From Sphaeroforma sirkka (Eukaryota; Opisthokonta; Ichthyosporea; Ichthyophonida): a DNA stretch of 54,396 nucleotides. Numbering within the stretch: position 1 is the first letter of the stretch; each line of letters opens with the position of its first letter. The stretch is from assembly GCA_001586965.3 (NCBI GenBank), contig LUCW03001463.1, positions 1-54,396 of the forward strand, in the 5' to 3' direction. The notes under the pieces were generated by a model that did no database searches, was not told the DNA's origin, and saw nothing but the letters and a program-made list of their open reading frames with translations. The translations under genes and the position numbers were made by a program. This document shows positions 40,228 through 53,096 of the stretch, in pieces.

Positions 40228-40552
40228 CTGGAGAGAATCCATACTCGCACAGAGCATAGAGACTGAGAACCCGATGAAGAGGGGCTGGAAAGTTTAAATT
40301 TCTCTTGAAATAAACAATTTTGTTAATGAACTCTCAAAGTTAGAAGCTGTGTGCAATGAGCTCCCAGTGATGAAAGCTGAAGAGCAACGAGCACAACACG
40401 AACAAACAAAGAGCTCAAATGTGTATTAGGATTTTTCAGGTCAAAGTGTGCAAACGTTAACGTTCGTGTTTTTTATATATTATTTTTTTTGAAGCAAAAA
40501 TATTTGTGCCCTACACCTGTTATTGTACTACGAGTTACAAGGCTGATCTTTG
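40228..40552 (+). other. Copia-like 3' flank, nothing coding
   Basis: About 325 bp between the copia stop codon and the family B LTR. No copia LTR could be recognised and no gene is seen. Confidence 0.6.
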
Positions 40553-40798
40553 TGTGGTCAGAATACAAGTACTTATATTTATTTGATTATTTTAGGTTTA
40601 TTACAAGTTTTACAGTTTATCAGAATAATCTGATAAACTGGGTTTAAGGTTTTGCTGGTTTTACAGCACATGACTAATGACTCATTTAAGAGTCAGTCAT
40701 TTTAGGATTACTGTTTATAATTACTAATAAATGAACAACGTCCCCTCCCTGAGGAGGGAGAACGTTGAGATACAGTTATCTCGCGTATACTTACTACA
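40553..40798 (+). repeat. Family B 5' LTR of B4
   Basis: 246 bp, TGTGGTCAG ... CTTACTACA. Followed by a T-run, as in B1. Confidence 0.92.
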
Positions 40799-42083
40799 TT
40801 TTTTAACTTACCATAGAAGTTGTTAGTTTATTAGTAATTACAGAGAAAGCTACAGAATATGAATTAGTCAGTAGCTGGCACATATTTTTTTGTTATAAGT
40901 ATAACAATTGAAAGACAATGCGAACAGAGAATGTCGCATCAAATTGAACGATTTAGATTATCCGAACGATTTAGATTGATTTGAACGATTTAGATTGGAT
41001 TAACGACGTGTGGACGACGAGGATGATGAAGAAAGAATCTACTAATACGAGTGAACCCGAAGAGCGAACATTCCAATCAAGCAGAACATTAACCAGGGTC
41101 AACAAGGAAAGTCTCACGACGATCAAATGACGAAATCAGACAATCAGTCAGAATCCACAGATAAGTAGTCATGTGTGAGTACAGGTAGGAAGGTTGTTTT
41201 CAGTGTGAGACAAGTACAAATCGTATTGCAAGCTAATGAGCTTAAATTGTATTTAAGAAGTTGTTAGAAGAAAGTTCTTTAGGATGCACAGTAGGGTAAT
41301 AGAGATGGGAGATGTACATGGTTAGTACCGACTCGGTTAGTACGATGACGCAAAGAATCAGCGGCATACTAGATTATTTTACAAAAGTTTTCAGAATGGG
41401 ATATTAGGAAGCATACAGAGACACAAGTAAGCACCTGTGAGTTATTAGGAGCATATAAGGGTGGGGGCGCACATAACACGAACGATGCAAGTAAATACAA
41501 GGTTAAATTGTGAAAATGATATGCGAACACACTCAAATCACTAGAACTTCCAGAAAAATCAGGTCAACGGAGAGGATCAACAGTATGCACAGAAGGTGTG
41601 GTTGACGGCAGCTTAGTTTAGGAGTGCAATAACGAGCAATCGTTCTTAGATCAAGAAGCATATTCCAACAACCGCAACAGCACATGACAAGGACATCACG
41701 GGTAAGAAGAGTAAAAAAGAGGAGCGATGAGGGAAGTTCCCAACAGGGTCCTGCGATGAATAGGCCGTCATTAGGCCGGAGTAAGAGCTGGCGAGGAGTA
41801 GAACAAGAAGTGGCTCCGACTAATGAGGCACTCAACCATATGTTATTGTGGGATGAAGAGTAAGACAGCTGGTAGTGTTAGAGTATATAGACTATCCACA
41901 CTACTTATGTTAGTGTAGGAAATAAAACAGTCACGAGGGAACCCACGAGTTCCTCGGAGATCGATGTCGAGACGTTATGTGTTTGAAAGATGAAATTTAA
42001 TAGAAAATGGATATTTGTATTCAGTACTCTATCAGTTCATTCGCACACATTTCTAGTTCTCCATTGACAAACAACTCACCAAC
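40799..42083 (+). other. B4 5' leader, non-coding
   Basis: Matches 27086-28337. A short motif, GAACGATTTAGATT, appears three times at about 40947-40998 but once in B1. No gene is supported; minus-strand frames here lack any known domain. Confidence 0.65.
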
Positions 42084-44333
42084 CATGTCCTACCCCGCCA
42101 AAGTCGTAGACAGCAACTCTTGAATCCTGAGCGCCGCAAGGAAGATGATATCGACCGACGTGGAACTAAACGTCGTCAGTCCCATACGGAACGCTCCGCT
42201 CCGCACTCAGGTCAGGCACTGGAGGGGCAACAACAGACACATCTTGGGGCTCCACACATTATTTCCGCGGACGACAAGCAGCCACCAACAGCAAACAAAA
42301 ATGGACCTGCACAATCTGACGAGGATGTCATATTCGAGGGTGAGACCAAGGAAGTACCCAACCTGCGTGCGGACAGTAGTCAGACTTTTATTGGTGAACA
42401 GGTAGCCAGTGAAGGGCTGTCCCCTCGTTCGTCTCGGGATACTCCAGGGGCCTTATTTCCCAGTAATGACCCACCCACCACGCCTCCCACCTAACAAGCG
42501 GAAGCGTCACCGGAACCGTACCAACAACAAGGAAACGGCACGGGAACAATCGTCAGCTCAGAAACTCACGGAGCTGATGACACAACAGCAGTCTCTCTTT
42601 GAAAAAATACGAACAGAGGTTACAGCGCATAAACGCCGGACGAACTACAATGGGGCCGGCCGCTAAGGAGAGTTCTTCTGACGCACACGAACGGGTACAG
42701 GCAGTACCAGAGGACGAAGACAACCCTACCTTCCGAATTCAAGGCTGTGAGCGTCCGTTTTATGGACTTGGGTACAAATCACCAGGGTCAGAGGACAGTT
42801 CAACCGAGGAGGATGATACTCTGTCTGCCAGTGAGAACACACCAACTTTTCAAGAGTTCGCACATGAACAAGTATTAGCCAGACAGAATCCTCAAGGTAA
42901 GCAGGCGGTGAAGAATAGACAGGACCGATTAAGTACGAACCTGCGCCAACAACAGCAACGTCAGTGGGGCGAGAAAGAAGCGCCCAGTGAATATGTACAG
43001 ACACATAAACGACAAGAGAAGGAGACAACAGTGCCTCCGCCCACACCGGCTAGTATCGAGAAAAGGCGACAGGCGCTACACGCACGGATACTACAGTTAA
43101 GTGACGAGCTATGCCAAGCAATCGAGGAGAATAACACGGCTCGAGCTGAAGCTCTTCGGGGCGTGATTGAGACACTTCGAGCTACATTAGAGTCCCGACC
43201 GGTAGAGAAGCGTCCCGTACCTTCACCACGTACGTGGCCTGATTGGCCGTCGAACAGATACTACCTACATGATATCATGGAACGGGACACAAGAGGGGCT
43301 CTCCTCGAGGCGTTCAAGAACGCACAAATCGCAGGGCTGGACGAGAGTTGGAACCTTACATGGTTTCATAAGGTACTATCTTACTTCAAGGCGGAGAAGT
43401 CAACGCTGGACTACATCCGCGACAACTCTGAACGGTTGAAGACATGCACACCTCAACTACAGATCGAACAGATCTGTTCGCACGAAACACAAGCCACTGT
43501 CGATCCCGCGTTTCGCAAGTTAGCCAAGGGCCAAAGTCGGAACATGCACACTCCTCTTATGGAACAAATGACACAGCTCATGGAGAACCACAGGAGGGCA
43601 CGTGAACGGTGCCAGACAGATGCCGACTTCCAACAGAATTTAGTGAACCACTGCATTGTACAACTGTTAGAAGAAGCTCTCAACGGCCGTACGTATGAAC
43701 GTACTCTACAGTTGCATCCCAAATGGCAACTGATGGAGACACACGAGCTTATACAGCTGTTGGGCCCTGACATTCAGGATGCACAGCAGCAACGTACAGC
43801 AGCACGTTTCCAGGGTCGCAACAACCGCGAGGGCCCGACGACCAATGGAAGTCGCGACCACACCAATAGCCGCCCCAACCTACAGACGAGTAGACGACAA
43901 ACGCAGAATTGGACTCAACGGCCCCAACCTACGGTACCAACGACTTGTGCGGGGTGCCAGGCACAGGCGCCACAGGTGGTAGGCACATCCACGGTGTCAC
44001 CATTTCAGGGCGTCGCAAGCGGTGAGCGCAGAGGGTCGGGCAAGGCTATACGACAACAACCGTCCTTTGAGGGACGTACAATCGGTACACAGACCGTCCA
44101 CAACGTCAACCGCAGGACAGGGGCAGAATACATCCCAGACTAGAGACGTAGTTACAATACGTCCGACGCCTCAAGTACAGGTGAATGCGATTACACAGGA
44201 CGAAGACTTGGCTCCACCATCGGAAGCTACAGAGATTCATATCAACACGATCCTTTACGAAGACTTCGAGCACATGACGTCACCACCAAACCACACCTAT
44301 GACACGTGGGAGTCGGTAGCCGATCATGCATGA
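42084..44333 (+). pseudogene. gag: B4 Gag, complete in content but frameshifted
   Basis: The start at 42084 (ATGTCCTACCCC) has one C fewer than B1, so the N-terminus is out of frame. Further frames: 42120-42494, 42409-42666, 42599-44143 and 44022-44333. The long frame holds the coiled coil, the capsid-like helical region and the start of the Cys/His cluster (TTCAGCQAQAP), which is broken by an indel at about 43975. The acidic C-terminus resumes at 44022 and ends at the TGA that precedes protease. Confidence 0.8.
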
Positions 44334-44345
44334 GAGGTGAGGGTG
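44331..44345 (+). promoter_or_regulatory. Candidate gag-protease readthrough stop (TGA), B4
   Basis: HA, TGA, then EVRVSES in the same frame. Identical to B2 and B5 (47767-47769). Confidence 0.5.
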
Positions 44346-45966
44346 TCTGAGTCGGATAGGAGCTTCATATTTGTTACCACGATTGGAGCAGTGATGGCAA
44401 TACAAGACCCATTGCTGACGTCAGACAACCGAGTCTATATTCAAGTACAAATCAACGGACGTACGTTCAAAGCCTTGATAGACACGGGAGCAAATAGAAG
44501 TTGTATCTCACAGACATCCGCAGACCTCCTTGGCCGACCAATAACTCCGGCACCACCTGGGTCATTTATATATTTAGCTGACAAGGCGGTGCGAACTCCT
44601 CGACTGGGGGGGACGACGGAAGTGGTACCTATAAGGTACGGTACCAGAATTATCGACGGTTCATTAGAATTGATGAACTTGCCGACGGGTATAGATGTTA
44701 TAGTGGGGCAAGATATGTTGAAAGGCTTGGGCCTATACATAGGCGGTATCCAATCGCCACTTGCACCAATAGACCCCACAGAACTAGAAGAGCTCCTCGA
44801 ACCCATACCACGCCGACAGGCACCTAACACACGACGGAACCCGTCGATGTACGCGAACGGTTGGCACAGGATTTGGAAGCCAATGCGAAAATTGCCGACA
44901 ACGCGCGCTGTCGTCTGGAAGGGAGTGAGGTAACCATCCCAGTAACCCATGAACAAGTTGTTGCAGATGCGGCGATCGGCGCGTAACTTCGTATCCGATC
45001 GATGGCTCCCCTATGTGGATGAACAAGTGAAGAAGTGGTTGACGGATTTGGTGATCACGAAACGAACGACACCAACGACTGTTAATCTTCCTCTCCTTGC
45101 GGTACCGACATTCGATGCGGAAGGCAACGTCAAGAAGGTACGCGTGTGTTTAGACATGCGTGCCGTTAACGCGCTTATTCCTGGTGACCAGTTCCTGATC
45201 CCCAAGGTCAACGAACTCATATCTCGCCTCAAGAGTAAGAAGTACTACACGACGCTGGACATATCGGCTGCATACCACAGGCTGCCCATCCATCCAGACT
45301 CACAATACTTATTTAGTTTTACACACGAACGTTATCAGTACTCGTTCACATCAGCACCGTTCGGTCTTCATGTACTCACGCAGCAGTTTCAACGTACCTT
45401 GAGTACAATACTTGATGGCTTACCGGTTCACCACTATATCGATGACATAGTTATCGCCAGTGACGGTATGACGAACACGTTAGGACGGTGCAGAAGGTGA
45501 TACAACGCTTAACATACCACAGTTTTAAGCTTAACCCTGCCAAGTGCCACTTCGCTATCTCCGAAGTCATGATCCTAGGGAAGAAAGTATCGGCACAAGG
45601 CATTGACATTGACCATGAAAAGCAGGCCAAGCTGATCGACTGGCCCACACCACAACGATACAAAGATATAGCCTCGGCGTTGGGTTTAGCAAATTACCTC
45701 CACGAACATCTGCCTAATTTCGCGAACACGGTTGCACCCTTGCGCGAATTTTGCAAACTCAAACCAAAGGAGTTGATAGGTGATCGTTGGGAGGAGAGAC
45801 ATGCACAGGCGTGGCAGGCAATGAAAGACGCAGTGGTGAATGCTGTGGCGTTACACTTTCCGGTCGACGGCATTCCTCTGAACTTGGAAACTGGCGCTAG
45901 CGATTACGGTTTAGGGGGAGCGCTATTCCAATGGGTCAACGGTAAGAAACATTACTTAATGTTCTA
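44334..45966 (+). pseudogene. B4 protease, reverse transcriptase and start of RNase H, frameshifted
   Basis: Protease frame 44337-44933 has ALIDTGANRSCI. A longer G-run near 44608 adds a Gly without losing frame. An indel near 44830 shifts the linker. RT 44949-45500 contains YTTLDISAAYHRLP and HHYIDDIVIA. A lost base near 45466 shifts into 45488-45967 (connection and RNase H start). The first RNase H motif is LETGASDYGLGGALFQ, with Gly replacing the catalytic Asp that the other copies keep. The frame ends at the duplication junction, 45966. Confidence 0.82.
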
Positions 45967-47769
45967 ACGGCACGGGAACAATCGTCAGCTCAGAAACTCA
46001 CGGAGCTGATGACACAACAGCAGTCTCTCTTTGAAAAAATACGAACAGAGGTTACAGCGCATAAACGCCGGACGAACTACAATAGGGCCGGCCGCTAAGG
46101 AGAGTTCTTCTGACGCACACGAACGGGTACAGGCAGTACCAGAGGACGAAGACAACCCTACCTTCCGAATTCAAGGCTGTGAGCGTCCGTTTTATGGACT
46201 TGGGTACAAATCACCAGGGTCAGAGGACAGCTCAACCGAGGAGGATGATACTCTGTCTGCCAGTGAGAACACACCAACTTTTCAAGAGTTCGCACATGAA
46301 CAAGTATTAGCCAGACAGAATCCTCAAGGTAAGCAGGCGGTGAAGAATAGACAGGACCGATTAAGTACGAACCTGCGCCAACAACAGCAACGTCAGTGGG
46401 GCGAGAAAGAAGCGCCCAGTGAATATGTACAGACACATAAACGACAAGAGAAGGAGACAACAGTGCCTCCGCTCACACCGGCTAGTATCGAGAAAAGGCG
46501 ACAGGCGCTACACGCACGGATACTACAGTTAAGTGACGAGCTATGCCAAGCAATCGAGGAGAATAACACGGCTCGAGCTGAAGCTCTTCGGGGCGTGATT
46601 GAGACACTTCGAGCTACATTAGAGTCCCGACCGGTAGAGAAGCGTCCCGTACCTTCACCACGTACGTGGCCTGATTGGCCGTCGAACAGACAGACTACTA
46701 CCTACATGATATCATGGAACGGGACACAAGAGGGGCTCTCCTCGAGGCGTTCAAGAACGCACAAATCGCAGGGCTGGACGAGAGTTGGAACCTTACATGG
46801 TTTCATAAGGTACTATCTTACTTCAAGGCGGAGAAGTCAACGCTGGACTACATCCGCGACAACTCTGAACGGTTGAAGACATGCACACCTCAGCTACAGA
46901 TCGAACAGATCTGTTCGCACGAAACACAAGCCACTGTCGATCCCGCGTTTCGCAAGTTAGCCAAGGGCCAAAGTCGGAACATGCACACTCCTCTTATGGA
47001 ACAAATGACACAGCTCATGGAGAACCACAGGAGGGCACGTGAACGGTGCCAGACAGATGCCGACTTCCAACAGAATTTAGTGAACCACTGCATTGTACAA
47101 CTGTTAGAAGAAGCTCTCAACGGCCGTACGTATGAACGTACTCTACAGTTGCATCCCAAATGGCAACTGATGGAGACACACGAGCTTATACAGCTGTTGA
47201 GCCCTGACATTCAGGATGCACAGCAACGTACGACAGCACGTTTCCAGGGTCGCAACAACCGCGAGGGCCCGACGACCAATGGAAGTCGCGACCACACCAA
47301 TAGCCGCCCCAACCTACAGACGAGTAGACGACAAACGCAGAATTGGACTCAACGGCCCCAACCTACGGTACCAACGACTTGTGCGGGGTGCCAGGCACAG
47401 GCGCCACCAGGTGGTAGGCACATCCACGGTGTCACCATTTCAGGGCGTCGCAAGCGGTGAGCGCAGAGGGTCGGGGCAAGGCTATACGACAACAACCGTC
47501 CTTTGAGGGACGTACAATCGGTACACAGACCGTCCACAACGTCAACCGCAGGACAGGGGCAGAATACATCCCAGACTAGAGACGTAGTTACAATACGTCC
47601 GACGCCTCAAGTACAGGTGAATGCGATTACACAGGACGAAGACTTGGCTCCACCATCGGAAGCTACAGAGATTCATATCAACACGATCCTTTACGAAGAC
47701 TTCGAGCACATGACGTCAACACCAAACCACACCTATGAGACGTGGGAGTCGGTAGCCGATCATGCATGA
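45967..47769 (+). pseudogene. gag: B5 Gag (second copy), frameshifted
   Basis: Begins inside gag at the duplication junction. Frames 46031-46876, 46675-47460 and 47503-47769. A 5 bp insertion at about 46690 breaks the capsid-like region. The Cys/His cluster (CAGCQAQAPPGGRHIHG) has lost the last ligands by a small indel. The C-terminal frame ends in the same TGA before protease. Confidence 0.8.
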
Positions 47770-49390
47770 GAGGTGAGGGTGTCTGAGTCGGATAGGAGCT
47801 TCATATTTGTTACCACGATTGGAGCAGTGATGGCAATACAAGACCCATTGCTGACGTCAGACAACCGAGTCTATATTCAAGTACAAATCAACGGACGTAC
47901 GTTCAAAGCCTTGATAGACACGGGAGCAAATAGAAGTTGTATCTCACAGACATCCGCAGACCTCCTTGGCCGACCAATAACTCCGGCACCACCTGGGTCA
48001 TTTATATATTTAGCTGACAAGGCGGTGCGAACTCCTCGACGGGGGACGACGGAAGTGGTACCTATAAGGTACGGTACCAGAATTATCGACGGTTCATTAG
48101 AATTGATGAACTTGCCGACGGGTATAGATGTTATAGTGGGGCAAGATATGTTGAAAGGCTTGGGCCTATACATAGGCGGTATCCAATCGCCACTTGCACC
48201 AATAGACCCCACAGAACTAGAAGAGCTCCTCGAACCCATACCACGCCGACAAGCACCTAACACGATGGAACCCGTCGATGTACGCGAACGGTTGGCACAG
48301 GATTTGGAAGCCAATGCGAAAATTGCCGACAACGCGCGCTGTCGTCTGGAAGGGAGTGAGGTAACCATCCCAGTAACCCATGAACAAGCGTTGCAGATGC
48401 GGCGATCGGCGCGTAACTTCGTATCCGATCGATGGCTCCCTATGTGGATGAACAAGTGAAGAAGTGGTTGACGGATTTGGTGATCACGAAACGAACGACA
48501 CCAACGACTGTTAATCTTCCTCTCCTTGCGGTACCGACATTCGATGCGGAAGGCAACGTCAAGAAGGTACGCGTGTGTTTAGACATGCGTGCCGTTAACG
48601 CGCTTATTCCTGGTGACCAGTTCCTGATCCCCAAGGTCAACGAACTCATATCTCGCCTCAAGAGTAAGAAGTACTACACGACGCTGGACATATCGGCTGC
48701 ATACCACAGGCTGCCCATCCATCCAGACTCACAATACTTATTTAGTTTTACACACGAACGTTATCAGTACTCGTTCACATCAGCACCGTTCGGTCTTCAT
48801 GTACTCACGCAGCAGTTTCAACGTACCTTGAGTACAATACTTGATGGCTTACCGGTTCACCACTATATCGATGACATAGTTATCGCCAGTGACGGTTATG
48901 ACGAACACGTTAGGACGGTGCAGAAGGTGATACAACGCTTAACATACCACAGTTTTAAGCTTAACCCTGCCAAGTGCCACTTCGCTATCTCCGAAGTCAT
49001 GATCCTAGGGAAGAAAGTATCGGCACAAGGCATTGACATTGACCATGAAAAGCAGGCCAAGCTGATCGACTGGCCCACACCACAACGGTACAAAGATATA
49101 GCCTCGGCGTTGGGTTTAGCAAATTACCTCCACGAACATCTGCCTAATTTCGCGAACACGGTTGCACCCTTGCGCGAATTTTGCAAACTCAAACCAAAGG
49201 AGTTGATAGGTGATCGTTGGGAGGAGAGACATGCACAGGCGTGGCAGGCAATGAAGACGCAGTGGTGAATGCTGTGGCGTTACACTTTCCGGTCGACGGC
49301 ATTCCTCTGAACTTGGAAACCGACGCTAGCGATTACGGTTTAGGGGAGCGCTATTCCAATGGGTCAACGGTAAGAAACATTACTTAATGT
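47770..49390 (+). pseudogene. B5 protease, reverse transcriptase, start of RNase H
   Basis: Frame 47773-48459 (protease DTGA, linker) and, after one lost base near 48441, frame 48432-49268 (RT with YIDD and connection). Indels near 49255 and in the four-G run near 49343 break the RNase H start, whose LETDASDYG still encodes the catalytic Asp. It resumes at 49387. Confidence 0.85.
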
Positions 49391-50150
49391 TCTTTAGTAA
49401 GACTCTGAACCATGCGCAACAGAACTACGCCACACCTATGAAGGAGTTACTGGCATTGGTATATGGACTGACACATTTCAGGGAATACTTGGATGGGCAA
49501 CGGTTTGCGGTCTTCACGGACCACAAGGCCCTTGTGTATATGAACACACAGCTCAAGCTTAATCCGATGCTTCAGAGATGGCATCATATCATCGCGCCAT
49601 TCAACTTTACCATATCGCATATACCAGGAGAGTCAAATGTGCTCCCGGACATGTTAAGTAGAGTACACGAGGGGACAGCGGAGCAGGACGAACTCGAAAT
49701 AATGTATACAGACGGCTGGCAGTTATTCCCTAGTTACTTTGAACAAGCGCAACAACACTTTGGACCGAATGACATAGATGTATTTGCGGACCCAACCAAC
49801 GCTCAGCTTCCTCGGTTCTGGACGAAGGATGATGGGGAAGGAGCGTTTGCCCACGACTGGTCGATAGTCGATGGATGGATGAACCCGCCTTGGGAACAGA
49901 TACACAGGATGTTACGCAAGATACGAGCCGACGGCGCACGGGCCACAGTATGTCTACCATGGGTACCAAGAGCACCATGGTTCGACCTGTTCAAGCAGTT
50001 ATTGCAGACAGAACCGGTGCTGGTACCACGGACACACACACGTTCCTCAAGTACGCTAAGTACGCATGTGGGAAGACACCATGGGGTCATACCGTAGTAG
50101 CACGGGTGGGTCCTCCCAATGGATTCAAACTGGACCCGCTGTTTTCACAG
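49387..50150 (+). CDS. B5 RNase H C-terminal part and Dam-like methyltransferase domain
   Basis: Same content as B2 31908-32621. Dam-like domain from about 49700: DVFADPTNAQLPRF, NPPW at 49882-49893, ATVCLPWVPRAPW. The final strand (CGKTPWGHTVVARVG) is in another frame because of a small deletion near 50035 (ACAC repeat). Nearly identical NPPW-containing sequence in B2 and B5 suggests it was under selection when the family was active. Confidence 0.8.
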
Positions 50151-51567
50151 CGACTTGGTTTTGCAGAACCAAAGCATACAAAATATGTCATGTGTGCTTA
50201 GACACAGCGCGAGAAATCTCAGTGGCACTGGCAGATGCAGAGGGTCAACCGGCGTTTGCACAAGCGAGTCCGGCGGAGAAACAGCGTCGTACGCAACTCA
50301 CGCAAGCGCAACACGAACAAGGACATCATGGGGCGGCGGACACAGTCCAACAACTTCGTCAGAACGGTCACATTTGGCCAGGGGCACTTGAGTTAGCCAC
50401 AGAAGTTAAGCGGCAATGTGGCACATGTTTGGGACAGGACACACTTCGTAAAGGTTTCCACCCGATGATTAGCATCGATGCACGCTACCCGTGGGACCAT
50501 ATTCAAGTGGACTACATCCCGATGCCACTGGAGTCCAGACGCAAGAACAATTATATTCTTCACGTCTTAGACATCGCCACAGGCTATTCTATCCTTCGAG
50601 CCACACCGGACAAGACAAAGGAAACCACGACACAGACACTCATAGAGATTTTTGGCGAACATGGTTTCCCCGTAAAATCCAAACAGACATGGGGAAGGAG
50701 TTCACCAACAAGTTAGTGGAGCTTCTGGTCCAGGAAGTGGGGATGCTACATAAGGTGTCTCCACCATATCGACCCCAAGTGCTGGGCGCGGCAGAACGAC
50801 GTCACAAGGAGATTACACGTTCTATTCGACAATGCTGTGAGGCAGTTCCCCTTCGATGGGACGAACGCCTTCCGTTTACGATGCTATACCAGAACCTTCG
50901 GATATCCCGTCGCCATAAGAGTGCACCGTTTAGCGTGTACTTTGGCCGCCGCCATGTTCCGTTCGCCGATTTCACGGACGAGTTACCGGATTCTCAGCCA
51001 ATGACGAATGACACCTGGGCACAACGATTAGACCAGTTACAGGACACTATATTGCCGACCCTCCACCACATTACCACAAGAAGTATACAGGCAAGCTTAC
51101 GACGACATTTGACCGCCTGCATGCTCACGACTTGGTACATTTCGACGAAGGAGATGTGGTCATGGTACGATCAGAAGGCCGAACAACGAAGGCTATGCGG
51201 CCATTGTTTGGACCATATGTAGTCAAAGCTAGACACGGCCAACGCTACGAGTTAGCGAACAAGGATGGTTCCGCCCCACCAGAATTCAAGACCAAACCGG
51301 TACGGGTGGAACTCCTCCGTTTAGTGCATAGACGCACAGACCCACCAATTAACGAAGACTTATGGACCGAAGGAGGGGTTGGAGTTTCGCCATATTATCA
51401 CACATCGTACGAATGATGAGACGGGGAAATTAGAATACCTGGTGAGATGGCGAGAAGGCGAACCAACGTGGGAAACAGCAGAAGCTTTTGATGATGCCAA
51501 CGATATCGCGGCCTACCACAAAGATTCGCAGACACGGACACGTAAGCGCCAACGTGCACAAGTCTAA
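50066..51567 (+). pseudogene. B5 integrase and chromodomain, frameshifted
   Basis: Frame 50066-50716 covers HHCC and the first catalytic Asp, and keeps EIFGEHGFP, the probable original reading (five T here). A shift near 50675 moves to the frame ending at 51222 with IQTDMGKEF and GAAERRHKEI. A three-base insertion near 51075 and a base change near 51380 lead to frames 51132-51416 (GPY-like module) and 51379-51567 (chromodomain and basic tail). Confidence 0.82.
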
Positions 51568-52351
51568 TACTTTATCTTCAATATAACTTTGTTCTCGGAT
51601 ATCGAGCTCAAGCTCTGGAGCATAAACCAGCAACTCTAGCTCCCGAGTATAAACCAGCCACTCGAGCTCTTGAGTATAAAAAAAGCAGCGACTCTAGCTC
51701 CCTGAGTATAAACCAGCAACTCTAGCTCCCGAGTATAAACCAGCCACTGAGCTCTTGAGTATAAAAAAGCAGCGACTCTAGCTCCCGAGTATAAACCAGC
51801 CACTCGAGCTCGCGAGAATAAACGGTTAGCACTCGAGCTCGCAATGAGGAAAATCATCAGCGGCTCAAGCTCGCGAGGTTAAATGAGCCACTCTTGCTTG
51901 GGAGTATAACACAGCGAAATCAATCAAACAACTCCTTGGGCATTGTTTTGAAACAGCGGGTTAATGGTTTGCACGGTTTCTGCCACTGGCAGTTTTTTCT
52001 CCGACACAAATACAGTCCTATATTGTACTTGCCAAACTCCTATATGCTGACACAGATGAACAGTAGCTTCAAGAATTCAAACACGACGGGTCGCTCGAGA
52101 CGTACACATCGGGTCCTCTAGCTCTCTGAGGTAAAATGCCAGCACAATGCTCTAGCTCTCTGAGGATAAATGCCAGCACAATGCTCTAGCTCTCGAGGAT
52201 AAATGCCAGCACAATGCTCTAGCTCTCGAGGATAAATGCCAGCACAATGCTCTAGCTCTCGAGGATAATGCCAGCACATAAGGTACTATGCTATTCTTAT
52301 CATCTCTGAAACTGGCACACTGCTTTGTTCAGTGCTTCAGTTGGGGGGGGT
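51568..52351 (+). repeat. B5 3' UTR with tandem arrays and G8 polypurine tract
   Basis: Same two arrays as in B2 and B3. Unit number in the first array differs, showing repeat-length variation between copies. The G-run is at about 52343-52350. Confidence 0.85.
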
Positions 52352-52500
52352 TGTGGTCAGAATACAAGTACTTATATTTATTTGATTATTTTAGGTTTAT
52401 TACAAGTTTTACAGTTTATCAGAATAATCTGATAAACTGGGTTTTTAGGTTTTGCTGGTGGTTTTACAGCACATGACTAATGACTCATTTAAGAGACCAG
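52352..52500 (+). repeat. Family B 3' LTR of B5, cut by C2
   Basis: The first 144 bp or so of the LTR, up to CATTTAAGAG, then ACCAG of unclear origin, then the C2 LTR. Confidence 0.85.
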
Positions 52501-52680
52501 TGTAGTAAACACATCAAAATACGATACTAAAACCTACTGAGTCTCCCTGAGGCTCAGTGCGGTGTATTTATTCTTATATTTGATTGTCTACGTGGTCTAC
52601 AAATAATTCACCTCGTGTGAATTAATTGTAAACTAATTCTAACTCCACACTGATAGTGGTTTAAGGGGACTTTTACCACA
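52501..52680 (-). repeat. Family C 3' LTR of C2, 180 bp
   Basis: Reverse complement of 23746-23925 with few changes. TG...CA ends. Confidence 0.92.
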
Positions 52681-53096
52681 CTCCCCTCAAGCTCAAGCGT
52701 CACCAGTGATTGAAGAGCTTCAAAAAATAAATGACCTCTTAAACTATTGAAAATTAAATATATATAACTAGTAGTGTAAATTAAACAATATATATATATA
52801 TATATAAACTAATGAAATCCTTTTGCTGAGTAAGTTCTCGTGCCTTGGAAACTGGTCTTTTGAACCATCCCGGCTGTGCTGGTATATTTTCACCCAAAAA
52901 AGCTAGGGTATCCGCTGGTATGTTTTCACCCCCCCCATAAGCTAGGGTATCCGCTGGAGTTATATACTCGCCTATAAGCTCGAGTTGTGGAATCGTCTTT
53001 CGCCTCTATACCGTGGTGAAATCTCACGAGGAGAGACAAAACTCCGATCCGGAAGTAGATGATAGACATCTAGTATTCATCAACGTAACGTTGGAA
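52681..53096 (-). other. C2 3' untranslated region
   Basis: Non-coding. Contains the repeated agcggataccctagct motif and a (TA)n tract near 52788-52805. Confidence 0.7.

Larger units (their letters stand above)
38222..40552 (+). mobile_element. Ty1/copia-like remnant between two family B LTRs
   Basis: A 5'-truncated copia pol (no integrase core seen) with RT and RNase H. No copia LTR is visible at either end; both ends abut family B LTRs in the same orientation. A purine-rich stretch near 40277-40290 could be its polypurine tract. Confidence 0.8.
40553..52500 (+). mobile_element. Ty3/gypsy-like element B4/B5 with a 3.4 kb internal tandem duplication
   Basis: 5' LTR 40553-40798, leader, gag, protease, RT and partial RNase H to 45966. 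Then sequence from inside gag restarts (45967 equals 42533) and proceeds through a complete second gag-C, protease, RT, RNase H, Dam-like domain, integrase, chromodomain, 3' UTR and a 3' LTR cut at 52500 by C2. Units 42533-45966 and 45967-49400 differ at scattered single bases and indels. Confidence 0.85.

Noticed and set aside
26838..40798. TTTTAGGG inside family B LTRs as a telomeric repeat
   Set aside because: Only one to two units, present in most copies as part of the LTR sequence, so it is probably coincidental.
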